From positions 488,230,905 through 488,294,904 of the forward strand of contig VDFB02270651.1 of assembly GCA_007258455.2 (NCBI GenBank): a DNA stretch of 64,000 bases, written 5' to 3'. A program made the position numbers and the translations under genes. Within the stretch, counting starts at the first letter, position 1. Each line of letters begins with the position of its first letter. The notes beneath the pieces are model-generated. The model saw nothing but the letters and a program-made list of their open reading frames with translations. It made no database searches and had not been told where the DNA came from. The DNA is from Sequoia sempervirens. Taxonomy: Eukaryota > Streptophyta > Pinopsida > Cupressales > Cupressaceae. Below, piece by piece: positions 44,508-54,999 of the stretch.

Positions 44508-45759
44508 TGTAGATACCTAAAAATGACCTAGACCTTCAAGCTCCATTTTTACCACTTTCGTCCTAGCCTAATTATGACATTTAATTATGTCTTTGGTCCA
44601 CATTCGACTATTGATTAAATAATTTATAATTATTTAATTAATTCACATCCTTTTATTCTTCATGATTATTAAATAAATAAATTCTATTTATTTATTAAAT
44701 ATGTCATTAATTGTCTAAGTCTTCCCTTAATTAAATAAATTTTTTAATTTATTTAATTTCCCTCTGTCATATACTTCTTCGATTATTAAATAAATGAATT
44801 ACATTTATTTATTTAATATGTCACTAATTGTCTTAATTACATAAATTGATTAATTTATTTAATTAATTGGTCTTATCTGCTAAATTAAATAATTAAATTT
44901 AATTATTTAATTGCCAATTTGATATTCCTCTCATTTTAAATAAATTAAATTATTTAAAATGTCATCTCAATCTTAACTGTCAGTTCACTTTGGTAAATAA
45001 TTGGAAAATCAATTATTTATTATTTCACAAAATCTATGATTTGAATTAATTTAATTCAAATTGGTAACTAATCTTCCAAAAATCAAGTAATTGGGTAGAT
45101 TCTTGATTTTTCAAATCCGATCTTCAGTCCAAATCTTATCTTCTTGATTTTTCGAATCTCACAAATCAGGCAGTCTTTATCTTCTTGATTTTCGAAAATC
45201 TTTATTTTCTAATTGATTATCTCATTTATTCTCCACCGTCAATCCGATTATCTAAGACATTATTTTGACTGTTCGATTAAGAATTTTTCCCTAACCCTGA
45301 TTAGGGATTCTCAGATTTAATCTGGACCTCTCGTTCTAGGTCTTTCTTAGAAGTCAAGCTCATCCGTCCACTCAAAATTGTGTTTTCTATAAAAGACAAG
45401 TTTGCTCATAATTTCGGGATCCCAGCAACTTCATTTTTAATTTAGTAGTCATTATTGTCATTTGGCATTAATAGTCATTATTTCATTTTAGCATATTGTC
45501 ATAGAAAGAAGCATCATTTTATCAAATCCTTCAACATTTGCATAGGGCTTTTGAAATTATAGGTTGCTCATTTGAAATCTGAGGGTCTCATTCGTTTGCT
45601 GCAAACTAGAAGGTGTAACAAAGGTGAACCATGGAAGATGAACATTTCTAGTAACATTGTTCATTTTATTTTCGTTATATTTCCTTTGTGCTTTGTTATT
45701 TCATTAGATTTTGACGTTATGATCTAATAAGCTAACCCATCAAATTTTTCATTGATACA
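44508..45759 (+). repeat. LTR2 (1,252 bp), shared by elements A and B
   Basis: It starts TGTAGATACCTAAAAATGAC after the PPT of A and ends CATTGATACA before the PBS of B, so it serves as 3' LTR of A and 5' LTR of B. 44610-45110 is a chain of AT palindromes; a duplicated ATCTTCTTGATTTTTCGA block follows at about 45138 and 45180. A TATA-like CTATAAAAG lies at about 45390. It has the same length as LTR3. Confidence 0.9.
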
Positions 45760-45775
45760 TTTGGTGACCCTGATG
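45760..45775 (+). promoter_or_regulatory. Primer-binding-site-like sequence of element B
   Basis: TTTGGTGACCCTGATG abuts the LTR2 end. TGGTGAC is a frequent PBS start in plant gypsy elements; the tRNA is not assigned. Confidence 0.55.
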
Positions 45776-48161
45776 TTTTGTAGAAAAAATTGTGTGTTTT
45801 CTTGTTTGTTTTCATTGTTTTGCAGGTAATAGCCAAGAAGTCATACGAAATCCCGTCACTTTCTTTCAAGCACAGAATAATGGGCAAATAAAATATTTTA
45901 AAATGGTTTCTGGGTTTTGTAGATCTCGCTCTTAGCTTTCCATAACGTCAAATGGTTTTAAATTTTGTTAATATTTGTGAAAGTTATGGTCATTTTAGTA
46001 ATCATTGCTTTTTTAGTTTAGCTTTTAAAACCCGCATTTTTCTTTTGTCTATAACATTTTTTTTGTGCAGAATTGTCGAAAACGCTTTCTGGGTTTTGGA
46101 GGCCTATCATTTAGCTTTCCATATATATCTACGCTTTAAATTTTTGTTAAGCTTTGAGAAATTTATCACTGTTTTAATTTGCTGCTATCATTAAATTTTA
46201 TTTTTATTACTAATCTTTATTGGCATCATGTGGCATTGGAACTTTTCGTGGGCCGAAGACAAACACTAAAACTACTAACTGATTGTCTTGTAGGTTCGAC
46301 CATCAAAGACCAAACATCAAAACAATGTGCTTGCATTTTTAGTAGTGTAACACACATTTTATTTTGGTGCAATTAAAACGAACCTCTGTTTGATCATGTT
46401 TGAATGTGTTTGCAAAACGGTAGATGAGTATGCTCTCACCTTGTGAGAACTCGATGATCAGAAAACCAAACCCGTTTTTATCTATTTTTACCCTTCATGA
46501 TTTGGTATATCGGAGTATCCTCTCCCCTTGTGCATTTGTGCGATCTTGGGTGTAAGAGAAACGGTTACTAACTCTAGAACTTGGGCCTGTTCTTGTGAGA
46601 AAAAGTACTCACCCCAAGACGACTCAGACCAGTAGCACCCTAACTTCGAGGGACTTCTAACTAGTATACAAAAGTGGGTTCTTGGGGAAAGCCCAAAAAT
46701 CACGTGTGGTTCTGACGAGATGGATCTGAAAGGGGACTCTCGCTACATGGATCATGCCCCACTAGCGGAATGCCTGAATTAAATACCCCTTGTTTTAGTG
46801 TCCAACCATTCTTTGGCCATTGCTTGATATAGTGCAGGGTACAGTATCATGCCAGAAGACACTCACTACTGATCCCCTTGAGTAGAGATAGCAGTTCTTG
46901 GGAAGTCACTATCTAAGAATTCGAATTTGGTGTGCTCGAATGACGTTAATGAGCCATGGAAGGGAGCCAATGCCACCAAAATTCTAAGCTATCCACTCTC
47001 GAGAAGGAAAGGTTTTTATCACCAATCCAAGGTATATCAGTGGGCTATACCAAGTATACAAACCCTTGGCCTATTGGCCTTTTAGGATTGTACTTGTCTC
47101 ATGTGTGCTTGCTTACACCAAAACATCATGCTTGTAAGTGTTTTCTAGATACTGAAATAAACCAAACAACGGTCAAACATCTAGAAACAACCAAATCAAA
47201 CTTCAAGAATTTGGTCAAAACTGGTCTATACATTCTATCTGCAACACATCTACACACTGAAATGCATTATCCACTTGAAATGATGCATTTGCTTAACTAA
47301 AATTTAAACATTGTCTCAGACCAGAATCTAATTCCACACATTTTCACCTACTATCAAATATCTTTTTCAAACAGTCTTTGTCAGAAACCAAAATTGCAAT
47401 TGCTCAAAATGCCCATCATTTGCATTCATTTCCAAATTTTAGGTGCATTCCCTAGGTGGCATAATCGTCCTTTTTTTCTCCTTAGGTTTCATCTTAGCAA
47501 ACTTTGGATTAAGCCAAACCTCCACACCTTGCAAAACCTTTGTTTTCAAAACTAGGCTATGTTGGGACTTAGTCATTACTACTCTTTTCAGTCATTGTCT
47601 TTTTGTGAGAACCTCCAACTCAACAGTCTAGTTCAACAAGCTCACTCATCATTTTTACCTCATCATTTAGTCCCCTTAATAAGTCCTTTGATAACCAAAA
47701 TTGAGACATAGGTCTAGCTTAGAGTGGTTAGACAAACCTTTCTCCAAATTTTTCCATACTTAGTCCTCATTTTAAACCTAGACTTTGCATTAATCATCTT
47801 AGTCCTCATATTGGCCTTGACAACCTTATCATCTTGCATTAATCATTTCCTTAGGAAAATGTCATCACCATCTTGCATTGTCATCCTTTATTCCAAAAAT
47901 ACAAAAAAAATTAGTGACATAACTTGTCATCTTAGTCTTCATTGTCCTTTGGCATTAGTCATTTTCTTTAGACAACATTGTCATATTGCATCCCTTATTG
48001 TCAAAAATCCAAAAAACATAGTCTTGCATTGTCATCCTTTATCCAAAAAATACAAAAACATAGGCTAGTGTCATCCTTGCATTTATTTGTCATTCTTATC
48101 ATTCTCATTTGAGAAAATCCTTTTTACGGTTGAGACTAGGCTTCAAAGACAACAACAAAAA
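45776..48161 (+). other. Leader of element B, no gene
   Basis: 45776-46387 is unique to B because A is truncated. 46388-47130 matches the A leader. From 47130 to 48086 it is AT-rich with repeated CTTGCATTGTCATCCTTTAT phrases (about 47870 and 48020). Open frames here (46956-47300, 47724-48068) show no family resemblance. Confidence 0.6.
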
Positions 48162-49331
48162 ATGGCAAACTTTGGACAAGATTCCAATCCCAACATCAAT
48201 AATAACACTTATGACACGAACAAACATTGGACCTTTTCTAACCCATTTCACAACATGAACATGCAATATTCCATGAACATGCCATCTTCATCACAAAACA
48301 TTTTTGAACCAATCATACAAAGAGACCAAAATAGATGAGTATATGCAAAAGACTTAGAAGCTGCAGTGCAAAATCCTGATATAGTCTCCTTTGTAGAAAA
48401 ATCAATCTTACGTGACCCTCAAAGGTATCTAGCCATGCTTTTGGACCAAGGGGCTAAGTTACCACAAGGCTTTGACATAAATACTTTGCCACCTCCATCT
48501 GTTTACCCTCACCATCAACAGTTGCTTGACATAAATCCTACCAGTAATTCGCAACAAATGTCCACTTATCACCCTTATCCTAACCTTGACAAGGGAAGCC
48601 AACTGTCCACTAGTCCATTCCAAACCTCCATGTCATATTCTGACCCTTCACCTATCAATCCTGTCCATGTCTACATGCCTTATCAACCATCTAACAACTC
48701 ATGTCAAGTCCTCACATCATACCATATTGATCCCGTCCAAGTCTCCAAGTCCTATTTTAGTCAACCTTACACTAATCTAGCTCAAGACTCCATGCCATAT
48801 CCAGTTGAAGTCCCCATGTCACATCCTATGTCATCACATCCTAATCCAGTCCAAGACTCCATGTCATATCCAGTCCAAGTCTCCACATCATACCCTTGTC
48901 CTTTACATACTAGTCCAATTCAAGACTCCATGTCCTATCCTAGTCCTTCATATACTACTTCAGTCCAAGTTCCCACGTCCTATCCTAGTCCTTTGGTCAT
49001 TAATCCTTTTCAAGTCACCCCCTCACAAGCCACATCTAGTCATGAAAATTCTATCATAGTCCAAAGCCAAATCCCATTTAATAAACTTGAGGATACATGT
49101 CAAAATGAAAGCCCAAAGCATGACATTATAATGTCACCCTCATGTCAAGAACAAGGTAGTCCATCTCATGACCCTATTTTTGACAACCCCATATTTGACC
49201 AAGAAATCCAAATCCATGACAACCCCATCTTGGACCAAGACCCTATTGTTGACCAAGAAGTCCAAAATGATCCACTCCTTGACCTTTATGCCATTCATGA
49301 TCAAACACTTGCTGAACCTATAAAGGCCTAG
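48162..49331 (+). pseudogene. Gag-like protein of element B with SYP repeats
   Basis: The ATG at 48162 opens MANFGQDSNPNINNNTYDTN; one TGA at 48336-48338 interrupts it. The next frame continues VYAKDLEAAVQNPDIVSFVE to LDQGAKLPQGFDINTLPPPS, the part shared with the left element's gag. Then come 10-14-residue repeats (VQDSMSYP, VQVSTSYP, VQVPTSYPSP) and an acidic repeat (DNPIFDQEIQIHDNPILDQD). It ends at 49331. The capsid core and zinc knuckle of the left element are absent. I chose 48162 because the frame upstream of it is compositionally unlike protein. Confidence 0.75.
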
Positions 49332-50033
49332 ACTATTAACACTTCCCAAGATGAGACACTTGCCTCCATGGGACACATAGACGATATTCCTCCAGAACAA
49401 GAATCTTCCACTAGGGACATGCTTGCATATGATCAAGTTATAGCTAAAACCATTGGGATCTATGACACTAAAAATAATGATGGATTCGGCATTGCCTTGG
49501 AAGCACCAACATAATTATTTGAACCTGACATGTTGCATGATCAGACCAAAGATATTAGTCAGGAATATGTCCAACATGACAATGAAGCTAAGACATGTTA
49601 TCAACTAGGGTCATCTATCTTTGTCAGAGCAGGCTTTCTTGCAAATAAAAATGTTACAAGTGATAGTGTCCATAGACATCATGATGGGTTAGCATCTTGC
49701 TTTCAAAACAATAAATACCCCATTGCAAATAGAATTTTTCAAAGCAGGCAATATCAAGGCAAAGGACTAGGCATACATGAGCAAGGCATTCTAGAACCAA
49801 TACAGCTTCAGGCAAATTACAGACATCAAGGTCTTGGCTATTCCTCAGACAGCGAATCAAATGATGTCAGTGGTACCTCCTTGATACTAGGGGCAACTTT
49901 GTTAGATATAAACATCAAAATAGAATCCATGAGAAATTCTTGTCATAAGATTGCTTCCAACACCCCATCCACTCACACTATAAACCATCATTCCATCATA
50001 AATAAACCTTCCCTTTGGGACCAACAAAAATAA
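49332..50033 (+). pseudogene. G-patch protein of element B
   Basis: It follows the previous frame after one stop (TINTSQDETLASMG, then RDMLAYDQVIAKTIG). A second stop at about 49511-49513 precedes the open frame at 49530-50033: DQTKDISQEYVQHDNEAKTC, YQLGSSIFVRAGFL, GLASCFQNNKYPIANRIF, the G-patch QYQGKGLGIHEQGILEPIQL and RHQGLGYSSDSESNDVSG. Removing the two stops would make it collinear with the Gag-like ORF, so the two were one protein. The G-patch is intact in spacing, unlike in the left element. Confidence 0.8.
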
Positions 50034-50063
50034 AAGTCTTACAAGTCAAAAGATCAAAATCAA

Positions 50064-50483
50064 ATGTCAAAGGCCATTGAATCAAACAAAAGGACAAGTG
50101 GACAAATGAAATTAAAATGGATCCCAAAAAAAGATGGATCAAACAAAGACATCAAGTCAAATACAAAAGTCAATCACAATGTGGAGCCACAATACAAGAG
50201 GACTCCCACATATAACACATGTCCACCCCCGTCAAAATGTTCATCAATCAAGGCATATAAAAGTGTTGGTTCCAAACACCATCCCTCCAAAATCTGTCAT
50301 CCACCATCCCAAGTTTGGAAAATAAAAAGTCATTCATCCAAATGTCCAAACAACCTTTCCACATCTACCATCATCTATCATAATTCTACATCTCGCCTAA
50401 AGTCCAAAAATCCCACATCACAAATCTGTCACATCATGGCAGCAACTCTTTACCACAAGGACTCTCACGACACTCTATCGTGA
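50064..50483 (+). pseudogene. Basic (Lys-rich) protein ORF of element B
   Basis: Homologous to 41549-42199 of element A (KRTSGQMKLKWIPKKDGSNK, SQVWKIKSHSSKCPNNLS, HIMAATLYHKDSHD). It ends at a stop after 139 codons where A continues. It is basic and Ser/Lys/Pro-rich. Its retention in both copies argues that it was once translated. Confidence 0.55.
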
Positions 50484-50736
50484 TGTGCATATTTTGATAA
50501 AGCCAACTCTAGTATTAGAAAGGATCACAATGACATTGATCAGTTGTATACAAGTGCTACAATCTTGACAAGACAACTCCTTCAGCAAGGTCATTATTGG
50601 CATATCATGGCACGAGTCTCTACATCAGCACCGTTAGTGAATTCAGAGCAGGTAGTGGTCATCTAAAGCATCCAAGCTATCCACAATATCAAAAACACAA
50701 AAAATAAAAATAAAAAATAAAAAAATCATCACCCTA

Positions 50737-50889
50737 ATGAAAACTTGGCAAACAGGCGTCTTGGTGACACCAAAAAAATCAAAAAGTCAAGAAAATAGTA
50801 AAGAGAAAAATTTCATCCAATGGTGAAAACTTGGCAAACAGGTGCCTTGGATAAGTACCATGATGAAAACCTAGCAAACAGGCGTCATG
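50737..50889 (+). other. Triple GAAAACC two-stem hairpin array in element B
   Basis: Copies at 50737-50764, 50821-50850 and 50861-50889 align with the three in element A. Inner stems are CTTG/CAGG (wobble), CTTG/CAGG and CCTA/CAGG (one pair lost). Pairing has decayed more than in A. Confidence 0.62.
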
Positions 50890-51229
50890 TGTAAAATAAA
50901 TCATCTATGTGGAATTTTATACTTGGGGGCAAGTTGTCTCATTTTTCCATGCCTTCCTCATGACATTGACATCCTTCCATCTAAGCCCTATCATTTCCAC
51001 GCATCATTCCCACCTATCTTGGTCTTGACATAAAACTGGTTCGCATAAATCATGCTTTGGGAAATTTTTTGACATGTGTATCCTTCGGTCATATACGGTT
51101 CATGAAATGTCATGTCATTACTTTCATAACCTCATACGACATAGTCCTTGAAAATCATATGACAATTCCCTTAGTCTCATGTCTCCCGTCCTTTACCAAG
51201 GCCACCTCTCATCCTTTCATGCCTGTCGC

Positions 51230-51445
51230 CTATCTTGGCTTTCCCTTGTCAAATGATCTAAGGATAATCATCATCCCATCTAGTCCTAACCAATTCATTC
51301 CAAATGCAACGAGTCTAATCCATACAAGCACATTATCCAAAATTTTACTTGACTGCATTCCTAGCCCAGCTGTAGACCTCCATACTTTTGTCACATTATC
51401 ATCATCATCCTCATGTTGTTTTGGGATGCGTCCTTCCCATGTCAA
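51230..51445 (-). other. Antisense frame conserved between A and B (B copy)
   Basis: The minus strand reads TWEGRIPKQHEDDDDNVTKV then WRSTAGLGMQSSKILDNVLV. It matches 42959-42771 in A with a longer C-terminus (LRSFDKGKPR). No ATG start is visible. The plus strand is also open here (51057-51488), so the coding strand is unproven. Confidence 0.35.
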
Positions 51446-51589
51446 ACAATGTTTTCATCGCCTGTCAGTTGGTATTCAGCTTGACTAGGGGCACAATCAT
51501 GTTTTTCCTTGGATTCTCATGTGTAGGCATCAGTCATATGCATTTGCCACGATCCTCTTAAATGTCAAAATCCAAAAAATCATCAAATG

Positions 51590-51725
51590 TCAAAAAGACA
51601 AAAAAATCATAAAATGTGTTGAAAAAAGATAAAAACATCATAAAATATCCTGAAAAAAGACCAAAAACATCATAAAATGTCCTAAAGAAAGACCTAAAAA
51701 TCATAAAACGTCATGAAGAAAACCA
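51590..51725 (+). repeat. About 33-bp tandem repeat in element B, 4 units
   Basis: Units of ATCATAAAATGTCCTGAAGA type, homologous to 43080-43260. Confidence 0.75.
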
Positions 51726-51794
51726 CAATCAAAACATCAGACTGCTCAAAGAACATAAACATAGTGTCATGTCTTGTCAAAGTCAGTCAAGTCA

Positions 51795-52045
51795 ATCAGT
51801 CTTTGTCATTTTTCCGAACTACATTGTCTCTGCGCATTTGCTACATAGGCAAGACTCACATTTGAGTCCTCGAGACATTAGGTCAGTCCTTTTAGGTGTG
51901 TTAAAATAAATCATGACTCAATCTTTTGTCATCAAAACAATGTCATTGGTCGTGTCGAACTACGAGGTCTCTGAGTGCATGACGTAGGCAAGACCATCTG
52001 TCGATAAGCCCCCGAGGCCGCACTAGGTCAGTCCATTAGGGTTCA
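51795..52045 (+). repeat. Duplicated block of about 140 bp in element B
   Basis: CCGAACTACATTGTCTCTGC...ATAGGCAAGAC...CGAGACATTAGGTCAGTCC (from about 51811) recurs as CGAACTACGAGGTCTCTGAG...GTAGGCAAGACC...GCACTAGGTCAGTCC (from about 51957). Element A has one copy (about 43318). Confidence 0.7.
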
Positions 52046-52606
52046 TGGCATTACATTGGCACACACATCAAAATTCTGCTAGTCAGGACAGATCATTTCT
52101 CCAAATGGGAAAACTCCTAAAACAAAGTATGACAATCATTCATTCAACATGACAATCGTATCACCATGGTATATTATCATGTGGTCAACATAAGTCAAAC
52201 TCAGTCAAAACAAGTCGAATTTAGTCAACATAAGTCAAATTATCACAACCAGTCAAACTATCAATTTTTGGTTACATTTCAGATGTGTCCTTCTGAAGAA
52301 TAACCTCAGTCATTTATGCCTTAGGGTGTGTCCTTCCTAGCCATTGTCCCTATCATTTGACATTTTCGAGGGATCCTTTTTGACACTTAAGGATCATTCC
52401 TCTTGACATCACCATTCTTTCATATGTGTCCTTCTGAATAACAAAACCTTGACATTGGTGTTTTGTGATGTGTCCTTCCTAGACATCGACATTATTCTGG
52501 ATGTGTCCTTGAATATGGCAAACTTCGACATTCATCATCTAGACATCATTAAAACTTGACATCCAGACACACTTGGCAAATCCTTGGATTTTTTTTTTCT
52601 TTTTAT

Positions 52607-53224
52607 CATGTTACTAGCTTTTCAGCGAGATCCTGACACTAGGATTTAGAAAAGTAGAGACGCATCAAGAAGTTTGTCCTGTCTTTTGACAATCATGTTA
52701 CTAGCTTTTTAGTGAGATCCTGACACTAGGATTTAGAAAAGCAGCGACGTATCATGAAGTTTGTCCTATCTTTTGATAATCATGTTACTAGCTTATCAGC
52801 AAGATCCTAACACTAGGATTTAGAAAAGCAAGGATGTATCATGAAGTTTGTCCTGTCTTTTGACAATCATGTTACTAGCTTTTCAACGAGATCCTGACAC
52901 CAGGATTTAGAAAAGAAGTGACCTATCATGAAGTTTGTCCTATCTTTTGACAATCATGTTACTAGTTTTTCAGCAAGATCCTGACTTTGAGATTTAGAGA
53001 AGCAGCGATGTATCATGACATTTGTTTTTTCTTTTGACACTCATGTTACTAGTTTCTCAATGAGATCTCGACAAAAGGATTTAGAAAAACAACGACGTAT
53101 CATGATAATGGCTTTATCTTTTGTTCTTTCAGGTAGTCATGTTGCTAGTTCCTCAAGGATGTCCTAGCAACATGATTTAGAGGAGCAACGACGTTTAATG
53201 ATGTCCTTGTCTTTTTCTGCTTGT
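52607..53224 (+). repeat. 87-bp minisatellite, 7 units, in the 3' region of element B
   Basis: CATGTTACTAGCTTTTCAGC begins units at 52607, 52694, 52781, 52868, 52955 and 53042 (exact 87-bp steps) and a diverged unit at 53138 (96-bp step). Each unit includes GAGATCCTGACA, GGATTTAGAAAAGCA, GACGTATCATGAAGTTTGTC and CTTTTGACAAT. Element A has one unit only. Confidence 0.93.
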
Positions 53225-53696
53225 GGATTGTCTTGACAAAAATACTAGGGTAGCTTCGCCCTTAGTATGAGTTAGGACATTCCTTGTCTATGACTATCTA
53301 TTTTTTAAGTGGATGACCTTGCACACCTTGGTCTACATCATATCATGGTGTTTGTTTTCCATTTGTGTCATTTTTACCACCCAATGATGATTAAGAGCAA
53401 TAATAATTAAAGTCTTATGGTAAAGTTTTGAAGGATTTGGTCTAGGAACTAGCATACATCTTCTTTAGTTGTGTCATCTTCTCTCACTCATCTCATATAG
53501 GCATTGCATCCATATCATCATCCATATCTTTTGCACTAACATTTCTTTGTCTCTTCATATTCTAGTCTTCTCATTAATTTCGAGAGCACACCCATGTTCT
53601 TGGAACCTGTTTGTCCTCTCGAGGGGGCAGACCGTAACCCTCCTCGTCAGTTTTCCTCATCTTATTTTGCACTGGGGCATATTTTTGAATTATCTT

Positions 53697-53742
53697 CTTT
53701 GTCACAATGCGACAAGCGACATTATGACAAAGAGGGGCAAAA
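53697..53742 (+). promoter_or_regulatory. Stem-loop and PPT before LTR3
   Basis: CTTTGTCACAATG / CATTATGACAAAG with loop CGACAAGCGA, then AGGGGCAAAA directly before TGTAGACACC. Confidence 0.78.
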
Positions 53743-54994
53743 TGTAGACACCTAAAAATGACCTAGGCCTGCAAGCTTCATTTTTACCACTTTCGTCCTA
53801 GCATAATTGTGACATTTAATTATGTCCTTGGTCCACATTCGACTATTGATTAAATAATTCATGATTATTTAATTAATTCATGTCCTTTCATTCTTCATGA
53901 TTATTAAATAAATAAATTCTATTTATTTATTAAATATGTCATTAATTGTCTAAGTCTCCCTCTAATTAAATAAATTTATAAATTTGTTTAATTATTGTTA
54001 TTCATTAATTCTTCCTGATTATTAAATAAATAAATTTTATTTATTTATTTAATATGTCACTAATTGTCACAATTAAATAAATTTATTAATTTATTTAATT
54101 ATTGGTCTTATCTACTAAATTAAATAATTATATTTAATTATTTAATTGTCACAATTAATATTCCTCTCATTTTAAATAAATGAAATTATCTAAAATGTCA
54201 TCACAATCTTAACTGATAGTTCACTTTGGTAAATAATTGGAAAATCAATTATTTATTATTTCACAAAATCCATGATTTGAATTAATTTAATTCAAATTGG
54301 TAACTAATCTTCCAAAAATCAAGTAATCGGGTAGATTCTTGATTTTCCAAATCCGATCTTCAGTCCAAATCTTATCTTCTTGATTTTTTGAATCTCACAA
54401 ATCAGGCAGTCTTTATCTTCTTGATTTTCAAAAATCTTTATTTTCTAATTGATTATCTCATTTATTCTTCACCGTCGATTCGATTATCTGAGACATTATT
54501 TTGACCGTTCGATTAAGGATTTTTCCCTAACCCTAATTGGGGATTCTCAAATTTAATCTGGACCTCTCATTCTAGGTCTTTCTTAGAAGTCAATCTCATC
54601 CGTCCACTCAAAATTGTGTTTTCTATAAAAGACAATTTTGCTCATAATTTCGGGATTCGACAACTTCATTTTTAATAGAGGCATTATAGTCATTTGGAAT
54701 TAGTAATCATTATTTCATTTTAGCATCTTGTCATAGACATAGGCACAATTTTTATAAATCCTTCAACATTTGCATAGGGCTTTTGACATTATTATAGGTT
54801 GCTCATTTGAAATCTGAGGGCCTCATTCATTTGCTGCAAACTAGAAGGTGTAACAAAGGTGAACCATGGAAGATGAAGATTTCTGGTAACATTGTTCCTT
54901 TTATTTTCGTTATATTTCCTTTGTGCTTTGTTATTTCATTGGATTTTGATGTTATGATCTAATAAGCTAACCCATCTAATTTTCCATTGATACA
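53743..54994 (+). repeat. LTR3 (1,252 bp), 3' LTR of element B
   Basis: It starts TGTAGACACCTAAAAATGAC and ends CATTGATACA. It is collinear with LTR2 and equal in length, with scattered substitutions. The palindrome chain lies at about 53845-54350. The following GATCT would be one copy of the target duplication of the A/B insertion. Confidence 0.9.
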
Positions 54995-54999
54995 GATCT

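Larger units (their letters stand above)
38400..45759 (+). mobile_element. Element A: non-autonomous gypsy element, 5' truncated
   Basis: From 38400 the sequence follows element B (46388 on) through leader, Gag-like ORF, G-patch ORF, basic ORF, triple hairpin, long 3' region, stem-loop, PPT and LTR2. The 5' LTR and about 630 bp of leader are missing; instead, element C abuts in the opposite direction. No protease, RT or integrase is present, so it depended on another element's enzymes. LTR2 is shared with element B. Confidence 0.85.
44508..54994 (+). mobile_element. Element B: full-length non-autonomous gypsy element (10.5 kb)
   Basis: LTR2, PBS-like site, a 2.4-kb leader, Gag-like, G-patch and basic ORFs, triple hairpin, tandem repeats, stem-loop, PPT and LTR3 lie in order. 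Both LTRs are 1,252 bp. There is no protease, RT or integrase. It resembles a large LARD/TR-GAG-type derivative of the left element's lineage. After LTR3 the flanking 5 bp are GATCT; the matching copy cannot be checked, because LTR2 is preceded by element A rather than host DNA. Confidence 0.85.

Noticed and set aside
46956..47631. Frames of 62-114 codons in the leader of element B
   Set aside because: A copy of the same leader in element A does not keep these frames open, so they are chance.
54995..54999. GATCT as a proven target duplication of the A/B composite
   Set aside because: The other flank is missing because element A is 5' truncated, so the duplication cannot be verified.
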